From contig DVDU01000272.1 in the NCBI GenBank assembly GCA_015296065.1, positions 1 to 50,316 of the forward strand: a DNA stretch of 50,316 nt, written 5' to 3'. The notes under the pieces are model-generated. The model had not been told where the DNA came from. It saw only the letters and a list, made by a program, of their open reading frames with translations, and did not search any database. This DNA is from Oscillatoriaceae cyanobacterium M33_DOE_052 (GTDB lineage Bacteria > Cyanobacteriota > Cyanobacteriia > Cyanobacteriales > Laspinemataceae). How positions within the stretch are numbered: the stretch's first letter is position 1; each line of letters begins with the position of its first letter. Positions 7,052 through 15,476 of this stretch are shown in pieces. The position numbers and the translations under genes are program-made.

Positions 7052-8887
7052 ATGACTCACCGCCACATTCACCTAGAAGACCTGCTAGATATCACCGACG
7101 CCCTATCGGTAGCGGTGATATTCGAGGCGTTGGGGTATGATGCCTGTTGCGATGCCATTGAGGTAAGTGACCTAGAGTTATCGCCCACCAGCACCGAAGC
7201 CATCAAAGGGGCGTATCTAATTGCCAATCAGGAAAGCGGGGCACTACAGGTATTTCTATTGGAATTAGAACCAAGGAGTTGGAGTTCTAATAAAGCGGTA
7301 ATCAGCCGATTAACCGCAATTGCTAAGAGTTTATCTCAGCGTCCCACCTACATCCTAATTGTCGCTACCGTGGACTATCGACAGTTGGTACTGGTCAGTC
7401 CCATCAAAACATTTGACCAACAATGGAACCTCAAGGTAAGCATAGCCAAGATGTTCATCGACCTCAGAGACCCCAGCTTTTATGAGCTGAACCAACTAGA
7501 AAAGATGGCTGCCCGTACCCTAAACCCTCAGCAACTTTACCGGGTACAACACCAGACATTAAAACAGGCAAGGAAAGAGAAACAGGAACTCCTCGACACT
7601 GACCCAATGCAATGGTATCTCAGAATAATTGGTCGAATCCCATTACTTAACAGGCAGGATGAGATATTGCTAGCGCAACGGGTACAACGATGGCTCCAGT
7701 TAAGGGAACACAGAAATTTGCTAAGTTCCACCCTACACCGAGAACCCACAGACCTGGAGTGGGCAACAAGTCAGGGTTTATCGCTATCCCAATTGTATGA
7801 TGTTATCTCAACCGGAAAATATGCTCAGGAAACTTTAGTGTGCAGTAACCTCAGATTGGTAGTCTCCATTGCCAAAAAATACCAAAATCGAGGTCTAGAG
7901 TTGTTGGATTTGATTCAACATGGCAACCTAGGATTAATTAAGGCTACTAAAAAGTTTGACCCCATAAAAGGTTATAAGTTCTCAACCTATGCAACCTGGT
8001 GGATTAAGCAATTTATTATCCGTGGTATTCATAATGATTCAAGAATGATTAGACTGCCAATACACGTTTATCAGAGCCTCAACAAAATCAAGAAAGCGAC
8101 CCGTCACCTTACCCTTAACCTTAACCGTCCTCCCAATGTAGAAGAAATTGCGGCTGAGTTAAAGATGAGTGTACAGCAGGTTGAGTATCTACGTCAAATC
8201 AACCAACTAAGTCAACCAAGTTCATTAGATGCCAAACTAACTGATGATTTAAGGTTAGCCGATTTGCTCTACAGTAACGATGACCCCACTCAATGGCCAG
8301 AACATCAGTGGATCCGTGATGAAATTGATGAAGCACTATCTAGTTTAGAAACACGAGAGCAAAAGGTAATAATCTTGCGATATGGCCTCAACCATAAGGG
8401 AAAACAATCTTTGCAACAAATTGGTTATTCCCATAATATGACACGAGAAAGGGTGCGCCAGATTCAGAATAATGCTTTAAAAAAACTTAGAATATTTTAT
8501 AAAGTACCACAAGAATGTCAGGATGTGGTTGACCCTGCAACCGAATCCCAAGTTGGTCAAACTGATTCGCCTAAATTACCGGTTAGTTATACTCAACCCA
8601 AATATGAGACTAAGCAGCATCAAACTATTTGGCCGAGAAATTCTAATCCTGCCCTATCTGCACTTGCTCAATTTCAAGAACTTAATGCCAACCGGTTGCT
8701 TTACACAAACGATGACGCATCTTTGAAGCAATACTTGTTGAAATTTATCAAGAGTAAAGCCTATCAATTCTATGCTGAACCAAAAATTATCATCTACCTC
8801 GTTTGGAACATTGATGTCAATCAAACTGAACTTTACTCCATTGCTCAAAAGCAATTAGAAGAATGGGGAATTTTGCCCCAACCCTAA
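7052..8887 (+). CDS. Sigma-70 factor fused to an Eco57I-type R-M N-terminal module
   Basis: This is a 611-residue protein. Residues 1 to about 180 match the N-terminal module of the R-M remnant just upstream (here IEVSDLELSPTSTEAIKGAY, there VDVSDLELSARSTEAIYDAH) and continue through LIVATVDYRQLVLVSPIKTF and LKVSIAKMFIDLRDP. From residue 183 it is a primary-like group 2 sigma factor: region 1.2 (DPMQWYLRIIGRIPLL), region 2 (262-335, KGYKFSTYATWWIKQF), region 3 (about 336-415) and region 4 (420-482, SLQQIGYSHNMTRERVRQIQ). Residues 483-611 are an unrecognised C-terminal extension. No frameshift separates the parts, and the sigma regions keep their core- and DNA-contacting residues, so the protein looks functional. 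It lies 6 bp after the decayed R-M gene and 29 bp before the PLD-helicase gene, probably one operon. The R-M module's role here is unknown; sensing DNA or modification status is an inference. Confidence 0.88.
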   Translation: MTHRHIHLEDLLDITDALSVAVIFEALGYDACCDAIEVSDLELSPTSTEAIKGAYLIANQESGALQVFLLELEPRSWSSNKAVISRLTAIAKSLSQRPTYILIVATVDYRQLVLVSPIKTFDQQWNLKVSIAKMFIDLRDPSFYELNQLEKMAARTLNPQQLYRVQHQTLKQARKEKQELLDTDPMQWYLRIIGRIPLLNRQDEILLAQRVQRWLQLREHRNLLSSTLHREPTDLEWATSQGLSLSQLYDVISTGKYAQETLVCSNLRLVVSIAKKYQNRGLELLDLIQHGNLGLIKATKKFDPIKGYKFSTYATWWIKQFIIRGIHNDSRMIRLPIHVYQSLNKIKKATRHLTLNLNRPPNVEEIAAELKMSVQQVEYLRQINQLSQPSSLDAKLTDDLRLADLLYSNDDPTQWPEHQWIRDEIDEALSSLETREQKVIILRYGLNHKGKQSLQQIGYSHNMTRERVRQIQNNALKKLRIFYKVPQECQDVVDPATESQVGQTDSPKLPVSYTQPKYETKQHQTIWPRNSNPALSALAQFQELNANRLLYTNDDASLKQYLLKFIKSKAYQFYAEPKIIIYLVWNIDVNQTELYSIAQKQLEEWGILPQP

Positions 8888-8916
8888 CTCATAATCATTT
8901 TTTACCACTGACCATC

Positions 8917-11900
8917 ATGCCTATCCCAGACTACATCGACAACAGCAAACACACTCTCGAAGCGGTTCTCACCGAATTAATTGAGAAAGAGAACCAGCTT
9001 GTCCTCGACCTTGCCACTGCTTACTTCCGCGTCGAAGCCTGGTTACGGTTAGAAGACGCCATGAACCAGCTAACCGGGCTGCGGGTGCTTATCGGAACTG
9101 ACCCCACTATTCGACCAGCGGAGGGCGATCGCATCGACTTGGTGAAACATCTGCGACGGGTGATTCAGCGGCAGTTGGAGGAGGAGCCATTTAAAATCGA
9201 GTACAAGCAACGGATTGACCGGGCAATCGCCTACTTCCAGCAAGACCACATCCAGATGCGGTTGTTTGGGGCACTTGGGAGCAAGCGTCAATTTCTCCAC
9301 GCCAAGGCGTATATATTCGATATGTACAGTATCGTCGGTTCCAGCAACTTCACGCCATCAGGGCTAGAAGACAACTCCGAGCTAAATGTAGTCAACAAAA
9401 TCGAGGCGATCGCTCGTGACTTGCGACAAAACTGGTTTGAGGGATTTTGGAACCACCCCAGTGTTGACCTGGACTACAAGAGCAAGTTCATCGACGCCCT
9501 CAACGCCTCCAAGTTTGGCAGCAAAGCCTACACACCTTACCAGGTATTCCTCAAGGCGCTATACGAACTATTCAAAGAGGAACCGATTGTTGGGGCAACC
9601 GATCGCACGTCGGTGGAACTAGCCAATTTCCAGCAGGAGGGGTTTCACAGAGCAGTACGGCTGATTAACAAACATGGTGGCTGTATGGTTGCCGATGCGG
9701 TGGGTTTGGGGAAAACCTATATCGGGTTGCGGGTGCTGGAATACTACTTAACTCAAGAGCGCAAGCCAGGAAAAGTACCCCGCTCCCTGGTGTTATGTCC
9801 CGCTCAGTTACGGGATTTGGTCTGGAATAAAAAGCTAGACGAGTTTGGCATCAAAGCGGATATTGTCTCCCACGAAGAAATTAGTCGGAGTACATTTGAT
9901 ATCCGCCGCTATAGCAACCACGATATTATCGTCATTGACGAATCGCATAACTTCCGCAATTCCGCCACCAACCGTTACCGTAACCTCCAAAAACTTGTCA
10001 ATAGTGGTAAACGCGGTAAAAAGCTGGTATTGCTCACGGCAACACCTATCAACAACAGCGTGTTTGACCTATACCACCAGATTCTCCTGCTTGCCCGTGA
10101 CCAAAACACTTATTACCGGATGGATGGCATTAGCAATCTGAAAACCTACTTCAAGGACTTATCCCAGGGCAGGCAAGAGATTACCAATCTCCTATTTGAG
10201 ACAATGGTAAGGCGATCGCGCCAGGATGTGATTCGGCGACAGAAGGCAGGAGAGGAAATTCGGATTGCCGGAAAGCTGATTCAGTTTCCCCAGCGGGAAT
10301 TAGAAAACTTCACCTACAACTTTGAGGCAAGTTTTTCGGGTTTGTACCTGAAAATCGCCAATCAGATTGACGAACTGAATCTGGCTCCATACAATATCAA
10401 AGCATTCAAAAAGCGCCAGTCCAAAGACGACGAAACCGAGGTCAAGCGGAACAAAGCCCTAGTCGCTTTACAGAAGGCGCTCTACCTCAAACGGCTAGAG
10501 AGTGGGTTGATAGCCTTTAAAAATAGCATCCGCTATCAGTTGCAGTTCCAAAGCAAATTTTACCAGATTCTCACCGAGGAAGGAAAGTTACTTGATAGCA
10601 AAAATTTCCGCAAGCTGATTCTAGCTCTTGAGGATGAGGAGGAACTGCACTCAGTTACAGAGATTATTGACTCTCTCGAACCAGTTAACGCGGGGCAGTA
10701 TAATCTCAGTCAACTGAAAGAGCATATTGAAGCAGATGTGAGTCTGTTGGGCGGCATCCTTGATATGCTAAATACCATTGAAATCAGCGTTGAAACCGGA
10801 GCAGACTACGACCGTAAATTAACCGCCTTCAAAGAACTGCTGCTTAACAACCTGAAAGGGCAGAAAATATTGGTGTTTAGCTATTTCAAGGATACAGCGC
10901 AATACCTGTACAACGCGATAGTCAATGATTCGGAGTGGCTACAGCAAATGGCAGTGGATGGGCGACACCCAGTTATCGAACTCATCACCGGCGGCACATC
11001 TGGGAAACAGCGCCAGGAAATAGTCAGCCGATTTGCGCCGAAAGCCAATCACCAGACAAAGGAAGAGCTACAAGAGCTTCTGAACAACCCCATCGATATT
11101 CTTGTCTGTACCGACGTACTTTCGGAAGGGCAAAACCTCCAGGATGCGGGGGTGTTGGTGAACTATGACCTGCACTGGAACCCGGTACGGATGATTCAGC
11201 GAGCTGGACGCATCGACCGACTTGGCACCGATTATGACCAACTCTACATTTACAACTGTTTCCCAGAGGAAGGACTAGAAGCACTACTGGGTTTGGTAAA
11301 GCGTTTGCAGGAGCGGATTGCCACCATTGACCGAGAAGTAGGACTTGATGCCAGCGTTCTTGGTGAAGCCATCTCCGAAAAATCACTTGAGGAACTCTTC
11401 CGCCTTAAACGCGCCAATACCGAAGCAGAAAAACAAGAAATTCTGGAAGAACTGGAACAAGCCTCAGATTTAATCTCCCTCGATGAGATGCGATTGCCCC
11501 TGGTCGAATATGTCCAGCGCAAGACGGCTGAGCAGGTTGAAGATATCCCATTAGGCATTCACAGCACCCGGTACTTTAAGATTCCGCATAAAAACTTTGC
11601 TGATGGTGGGATTTTCTTAGCATTCAAAGCCGGTGACAAACATTACTGGTACTTCTATCCACGAATCGGCCATACCATCTCCACTGACATCAGTCAGTCT
11701 ATTGATGACAAGCGCCAGATATTCAACTGGATTAAATGCCAAGAGTCCGACTTTCCACGACCTGACAAACTACCCCCCGTACAATTTGATAGGACAATTT
11801 TTCCTGTGCTAGAGAGCGCTCTCAACAATCTCATGGGGATGTTTGAGCGGCAGCAAACCGCTTCCAAGATTAAACCAGTGCTGACAAAACTCATTAACAG

Positions 11901-12216
11901 TGTGCGGGAGAAATTCAACGAAGCAGATTTATTACAAGATTCTCTTAGTGAGGACATCAGAAACCGGATTTTGTCTGTCATCGACGCAACCAATCTCACT
12001 GCGTTTGAGCGAGATATTCGGCGGATGTGGGACAAATTCAGAGAATCGAACAATATGGCTGAACTGGCTGCTGATCTAGACGAGTTTTTCGCCGACAATG
12101 AGTTGTATTCAGAAACCGAGGAAGACCCTAACCTAAAAGCATTCAAAATGGTTAAACGACAGGAGATTCAGCTCGTTTGCTACGAATGGTTATATCCCAA
12201 TCAGCCACAATCTTAA
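8917..12216 (+). CDS. PLD-nuclease / SNF2-type helicase fusion protein
   Basis: The protein has 1099 residues. Residues about 15-160 form one phospholipase D-like domain with a single HKD motif (H128-x-K130-x4-D135, then GSSNFTPSGLEDNSEL), so the nuclease would need a dimer. Residues about 235-480 are the SF2 ATPase core: GLGKT (263-267), DESH (341-344) and LLTATPINN. The second RecA lobe carries CTDVLSEGQNLQDAG and MIQRAGRIDRLG. A helical C-terminal region follows. Such PLD-SNF2 proteins occur in prokaryotic defence loci with type IIG-like methylases (compare the PLD and SNF2 components of DISARM). The ATG at 8917 fits the family; an in-frame ATG at 8863 would overlap the sigma gene by 25 bp. 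Neither start has a strong ribosome-binding site. Confidence 0.9.
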   Translation: MPIPDYIDNSKHTLEAVLTELIEKENQLVLDLATAYFRVEAWLRLEDAMNQLTGLRVLIGTDPTIRPAEGDRIDLVKHLRRVIQRQLEEEPFKIEYKQRIDRAIAYFQQDHIQMRLFGALGSKRQFLHAKAYIFDMYSIVGSSNFTPSGLEDNSELNVVNKIEAIARDLRQNWFEGFWNHPSVDLDYKSKFIDALNASKFGSKAYTPYQVFLKALYELFKEEPIVGATDRTSVELANFQQEGFHRAVRLINKHGGCMVADAVGLGKTYIGLRVLEYYLTQERKPGKVPRSLVLCPAQLRDLVWNKKLDEFGIKADIVSHEEISRSTFDIRRYSNHDIIVIDESHNFRNSATNRYRNLQKLVNSGKRGKKLVLLTATPINNSVFDLYHQILLLARDQNTYYRMDGISNLKTYFKDLSQGRQEITNLLFETMVRRSRQDVIRRQKAGEEIRIAGKLIQFPQRELENFTYNFEASFSGLYLKIANQIDELNLAPYNIKAFKKRQSKDDETEVKRNKALVALQKALYLKRLESGLIAFKNSIRYQLQFQSKFYQILTEEGKLLDSKNFRKLILALEDEEELHSVTEIIDSLEPVNAGQYNLSQLKEHIEADVSLLGGILDMLNTIEISVETGADYDRKLTAFKELLLNNLKGQKILVFSYFKDTAQYLYNAIVNDSEWLQQMAVDGRHPVIELITGGTSGKQRQEIVSRFAPKANHQTKEELQELLNNPIDILVCTDVLSEGQNLQDAGVLVNYDLHWNPVRMIQRAGRIDRLGTDYDQLYIYNCFPEEGLEALLGLVKRLQERIATIDREVGLDASVLGEAISEKSLEELFRLKRANTEAEKQEILEELEQASDLISLDEMRLPLVEYVQRKTAEQVEDIPLGIHSTRYFKIPHKNFADGGIFLAFKAGDKHYWYFYPRIGHTISTDISQSIDDKRQIFNWIKCQESDFPRPDKLPPVQFDRTIFPVLESALNNLMGMFERQQTASKIKPVLTKLINSVREKFNEADLLQDSLSEDIRNRILSVIDATNLTAFERDIRRMWDKFRESNNMAELAADLDEFFADNELYSETEEDPNLKAFKMVKRQEIQLVCYEWLYPNQPQS

Positions 12217-12364
12217 CAATCTGCGCCCATGAATTTACGGCCCTTGAATGAATAATTGTAAGATAGCTGGTACTTACCGGCTAAAGTGAACCGGCATCCT
12301 TCTAGCGCGGTTAGAATCGATTTTTTAGTGTGTACTTAAAAGAAGATTAAAGCGAGGTAAGTTG

Positions 12365-12784
12365 ATGAGATTTAGCAAAAATTGGCGGGTCATTCTCCAA
12401 CTTGTTCTGGTTGCCCTTTTAGTGGTGGTTGGCACCATCGGCACTCTAATTAAAACTGCCCAAGGAAAAAGAGATTTGATAGAATTTATTGATTCCATTA
12501 AATCAGTCGAGCAAGTCAAACAACAACTACGCGAAACCTTTAAGTTTTCAGATGGCTGTGGCGTTGGGAGTTGCATAAATGGTACAAACACCAGAATTTG
12601 CGAAACCGTTGCCGCTTTGGATGTCCAAGTTAATGGCAAGATTATAGGTGGGATGAGTTCGCTTGGTTCAGACGTAAAGATTCCAATTTCTAATTCAGAT
12701 TTAGAGCTAATGAAACTTATCTTTAGCCAGTGCAAGCCTACAAACTATCAGTATTGGAATTGGCCGATGATGCTGCACGTTTGA
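12365..12784 (+). CDS. Small membrane-anchored protein of unknown function
   Basis: The 139-residue protein starts at ATG 12365, with GAGG 7 bp upstream (an in-frame TTG lies one codon before). Residues about 9-31 form one transmembrane helix or uncleaved signal anchor (VILQLVLVALLVVVGTIGTL), followed by a short charged segment and an exported-looking domain with four cysteines (DGCGVGSCINGTNTRICETV, then a Cys near the end). No family is recognised. It lies 148 bp after the helicase gene, inside the sipA-bracketed segment, so it may be cargo or a membrane component of the same system. Confidence 0.6.
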   Translation: MRFSKNWRVILQLVLVALLVVVGTIGTLIKTAQGKRDLIEFIDSIKSVEQVKQQLRETFKFSDGCGVGSCINGTNTRICETVAALDVQVNGKIIGGMSSLGSDVKIPISNSDLELMKLIFSQCKPTNYQYWNWPMMLHV

Positions 12785-13010
12785 TATTCCGCCAGCAATG
12801 AAGCTGACCAGCAGGTTCGACAGGGTTTAGGTGTACAACCTCGCCGGAGGTAATGAGTCAAGTATGTTGATATGACTTTGGTTAGCCACCGATGGAAAAT
12901 TGGCATCATAGAGATTTGTGTATAAACCGTAGCCCAAAAAGGGAGAGGGGCACCTTGACAAATGACAAATGACAATTATCAATTATCAATTATCAATTAT
13001 CAATTATCAA
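12785..13010. other. Right margin of the sipA-bracketed island
   Basis: No gene is supported in these 226 bp. The last 40 bp are a tandem array of the heptamer ATCAATT (12973-13012), running into the sipA stop codon. A minus-strand frame across this stretch shows no recognisable protein. Confidence 0.5.
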
Positions 13011-13232
13011 TTACTTTTCCCCATCCACGGCTTCTATATATTGGGTGTCAATCAAAAAAGCGCCCTTTTCAAATCTTACTCCCCAATAACCCCCAGGACG
13101 GCGGTCTAAAACTACTCCCTCCTCGCCCAACTGAATTAAATTGGGCGGACGCAGCATGGGCATGGGTTCGGCGGTCTTCACATAGGGGGGTATTGCCACT
13201 AGCCGCACTTTTTGACCCACAGTAATTTCTTT
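12996..13232. repeat. Right direct repeat of the sipA block
   Basis: Partner of 5381-5617, same orientation and no indels. Mismatches are mostly silent or conservative in the sipA frame (for example ACCGAA/ACTGAA), indicating a duplicate that has drifted somewhat. Confidence 0.85.
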
Positions 13233-13238
13233 TGCCAT
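13011..13238 (-). CDS. sipA: SipA, NblS-interacting regulatory protein (intact copy)
   Basis: This 75-residue single SH3-like (DUF3148) protein starts MAKEITVGQKVRLVAIPPYV and carries the family core PMPMLRPPNLI, GEEGVVLDRRPGGYWGVRFE and GAFLIDTQYIE. SipA binds the ATP-binding domain of the cyanobacterial histidine kinase NblS (Hik33) and modulates its signalling in high-light and nutrient stress. I chose the ATG at 13238 because it matches the family start, although the frame is open to a GTG at 13253. A second copy at 5396-5623 lacks this start codon. Confidence 0.88.
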   Translation of the reverse strand: MAKEITVGQKVRLVAIPPYVKTAEPMPMLRPPNLIQLGEEGVVLDRRPGGYWGVRFEKGAFLIDTQYIEAVDGEK

Positions 13239-13339
13239 CGCAACGGCCCTCACTCACTGACTAGGTTTGACTTTCTTTCTCTATGGTTGATCAAAAGAGA
13301 GCAGCAGTGACCCCTCATATCAAGTCCTACTGCTTCATT

Positions 13340-13415
13340 TGTGAATAACTGAGGGGGCAGCCACGCTTTGCTGCCCCTACGGTAGGGGCAATCAAAGTGT
13401 GGTTGCCCCGAAATT
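13340..13415. repeat. GGGGCA-type inverted repeats between sipA and cbiX
   Basis: Several short palindromic pieces lie together: GGGGGCAG...CTGCCCC, then TAGGGGCAAT...GTTGCCCC. They belong to the same GC-rich hairpin family seen elsewhere in the window and lie just beyond the 3' end of the minus-strand chelatase gene. A termination role is possible. Confidence 0.5.
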
Positions 13416-13451
13416 ATCCGATCGATACTCCCAGACTTGATATCAGTTGTA

Positions 13452-14483
13452 TTAAGGTGTTTGCCAAATCCGCTGGTGGTATTGGTCGGGTTTGGCGTAG
13501 GGGTCTTCGGGAGGGTGGCTGTGACCGTCACCGTGATGGTGGTGGTGGTCGTGATGATGGTGGTCGTGATGATGGTGGTGGTCGTGATGATGGTGGTGGT
13601 TATCCCCATCAAGAGCCGCCAGACGGAATTTGCACATCTGGCAATTCATCTGCACTTGTCCGAGCTGAATTTCGATTTCTCGCTGGCGGAGGAGGGAGAG
13701 GAGTTGGGGTTGGATGCCCATCTCTGGTAAGCAAGTAATCTGAATTTCGGGATGTTGTTCTTGATGGGCGGCGGCGATGTGGTAAATTTTTTTGACTAAG
13801 GCGCCGGTGAATAGGAAGTAAGGCAGGACGATAATGCGCTTGGGTTGGTAGAGGAGGGCGCGGCGGAAACCTTCTTCTAGCCTGGGGTGGGTGATGCCGA
13901 TGAAGCAGGTTTCTACGGTTTGATAGCCGCTGCCTTCCCAGAGGATGCGGGCCATTTTGCAGGCGTCGCCGTTGGCGTCGGGGTCGGAGGCGCCGCGTCC
14001 GACGAAGAGGAGAACGGTGTCAGTCCGGGAGATGCCCTGGGGGTTCTGTTGGGGGGTGTCTAGTGCGTCTAAACGCTGTTGCCACAGTTGGACAATCTCT
14101 GGCTCGATGCCAAGGGGCCGGCCATAGTGAAATTCTAGGTGTGGATGTCGCTGCAGGGCCCGGTCTAGCTCGTTGGTGACATCAAATTTATTGTGCCGAG
14201 CGGCAAATAATAGGATTGCTAGGGCGGATATTTGCTGATATCCTTGGGCGACGCACCAATCAATGCCTTCTTGAATGCTTGGGCCGGTGAGTTCCAGAAA
14301 GCAAGGCACTACGGGGCGGGAGGGGTCTAAATCCCGATAGGTGTTGACAAAATCTAGAAAGCTCTGGCGTCCTTCGTCGTCCCTGGTCCCGTGTCCGATC
14401 GCCAGCAGGGGTCTTGCCAAAGGTAGAGGCGGCAATTCCAGAGCCAGTTTTGACGGGGTTGTGTTTGCATTGAGTATTACCAT
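13452..14483 (-). CDS. cbiX: Long-form sirohydrochlorin chelatase (CbiX/SirB) with His-rich tail
   Basis: The 343-residue protein contains two CbiX-type chelatase half-domains in tandem: residues about 20-140 ([33 protein letters not shown]) and about 155-270 ([36 protein letters not shown]). It inserts Fe2+ (sirohaem) or Co2+ (anaerobic cobalamin pathway) into sirohydrochlorin. The motif MNCQMCKFR (about residue 280) is the C-x2-C pair of the long-form enzymes that carry an Fe-S cluster. A tail of about 45 residues is almost entirely His/Asp (several [10 protein letters not shown] blocks; DNA 13529-13605) and probably stores or delivers metal. The start at 14483 has AGGAG upstream. Confidence 0.93.
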   Translation of the reverse strand: MVILNANTTPSKLALELPPLPLARPLLAIGHGTRDDEGRQSFLDFVNTYRDLDPSRPVVPCFLELTGPSIQEGIDWCVAQGYQQISALAILLFAARHNKFDVTNELDRALQRHPHLEFHYGRPLGIEPEIVQLWQQRLDALDTPQQNPQGISRTDTVLLFVGRGASDPDANGDACKMARILWEGSGYQTVETCFIGITHPRLEEGFRRALLYQPKRIIVLPYFLFTGALVKKIYHIAAAHQEQHPEIQITCLPEMGIQPQLLSLLRQREIEIQLGQVQMNCQMCKFRLAALDGDNHHHHHDHHHHHDHHHHDHHHHHGDGHSHPPEDPYAKPDQYHQRIWQTP

Positions 14484-14645
14484 TAATTGAAGCTCCTTTC
14501 CCGTGGTAGGCAGAGGTATGTGATGTGGCCGTCCTGACTGGACGCGGTGGGCGCCCGGAGGCTGGCATTTTCGCGGCTCCTGGTGGGGCGATCGAATTGG
14601 TTGGGGGGGTTAACGAGTTTTTCTGCGCCCACCCCGACACCGGCC

Positions 14646-15167
14646 ATGCTGCGCGCTACCATGTGCTTAGCTATCTTAGCGGATTCCCACAAACGGCGTA
14701 ATGCCGGGAGGGGGGATAAAAACAGCGATCGTGTCAATGGGGGGCTGAGGTTGAGTCTGAGTCAAATTTCTGTATCCCAAGTGGTGAAAACTCTGCAAGC
14801 GGATTTGCCCAGTCTTTTTCAGCGGGATATCTCCTACGATATCTACACGGACGATATTTATTTTCAAGACCCCGTAAACACTTTTAAAGGTAAATTAAAC
14901 TACCGGATTATCTTTTGGACTCTGCGCTTTCACGGGCGCTTGTTTTTTCGCGAATTACATTTTGATTTGCATGATATCCAGGCCACAGATGACGAGATTA
15001 TCGCTACCTGGACGGTGCGGGGGGTGCTGCGTTTACCCTGGAAAACCAGGCTGTTATTTAACGGCTATTCTACTTATAAACTCAACAGTGAAAGTCTAAT
15101 CTACCATCATGTTGATACTTGGGATCGCCCGCCAGGAGAAATTTTGAAGCAGTTCTTGCCATTGTAA
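14646..15167 (+). CDS. DUF2358 family protein
   Basis: The clearly conserved part begins near 14780 (VVKTLQADLPSLFQRDISYD) and continues IYTDDIYFQDPVNTFKGKLN and HGRLFFRELHFDLHDI to WDRPPGEILKQFLPL. It has the SnoaL/NTF2-like composition of DUF2358 proteins, which are found in cyanobacteria and plastids and have no established reaction. The start is uncertain. The ATG at 14646 lacks a good ribosome-binding site, and the leader before residue 36 is basic and looks non-conserved. A TTG at 14751 (G-run six bases upstream) or a GTG near 14787 would fit the family length better. Confidence 0.75.
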   Translation: MLRATMCLAILADSHKRRNAGRGDKNSDRVNGGLRLSLSQISVSQVVKTLQADLPSLFQRDISYDIYTDDIYFQDPVNTFKGKLNYRIIFWTLRFHGRLFFRELHFDLHDIQATDDEIIATWTVRGVLRLPWKTRLLFNGYSTYKLNSESLIYHHVDTWDRPPGEILKQFLPL

Positions 15168-15476
15168 AAACCTGGTGTCCTTGGTCATTTGTCCTTTAAA
15201 TGAAAAAGGAGAAATGACAAGTGACTAATGACACGATAACCAACCCAGTTTCTGGGGGGGAGGTTTCTGGCTGCTTATGATTTAGCCACTACACTGTAGG
15301 CTGAGAAACCAGATTTCTGGGGGGAAAGGGGCGGGGCATCGTCTGGTCGGGGGAGGGACAGGGACTCTCAGTTTTTTTTTCCTTAAATTCTCCCTAACCA
15401 TTGACAAAATGTGTGAAATATGATAAATTCCATTATTTAAGAATCACAATTAAAGCAAACGTCGGCGTGATAGCAC
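15168..15476. other. Intergenic region before the inositol-phosphate synthase gene
   Basis: The stretch holds a short-repeat tract of the GACAAATGAC type (15181-15235), two imperfect copies of a GAAACC...GTTTCTGG-type repeat (15240-15262 and 15303-15328), and the promoter of the synthase gene. No coding sequence is supported. Confidence 0.55.
15401..15429 (+). promoter_or_regulatory. Sigma-70-type promoter of the inositol-phosphate synthase gene
   Basis: A consensus -35 TTGACA (15401-15406) and -10 TAAATT (15424-15429) are separated by 17 bp, about 48 bp before the ATG at 15477. An overlapping TATGAT (15419-15424) is an alternative -10 with poor spacing. Confidence 0.55.

Noticed and set aside
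12748-12975. Minus-strand ORF of 75 codons at the right island margin
   Set aside because: It overlaps the end of the membrane-protein gene, has no recognisable motif, and its composition looks non-coding.
13397-13738. Gly/Asp-rich + strand ORF opposite the chelatase tail
   Set aside because: It is a product of the His/Asp codon repeat read on the other strand.
14484-14600. Possible cobalamin riboswitch before cbiX (an AGTCAGGA word on the minus strand)
   Set aside because: The word is part of a simple GTCC/GGAC hairpin, and the B12 box (GCCACTG) and other conserved blocks are missing.
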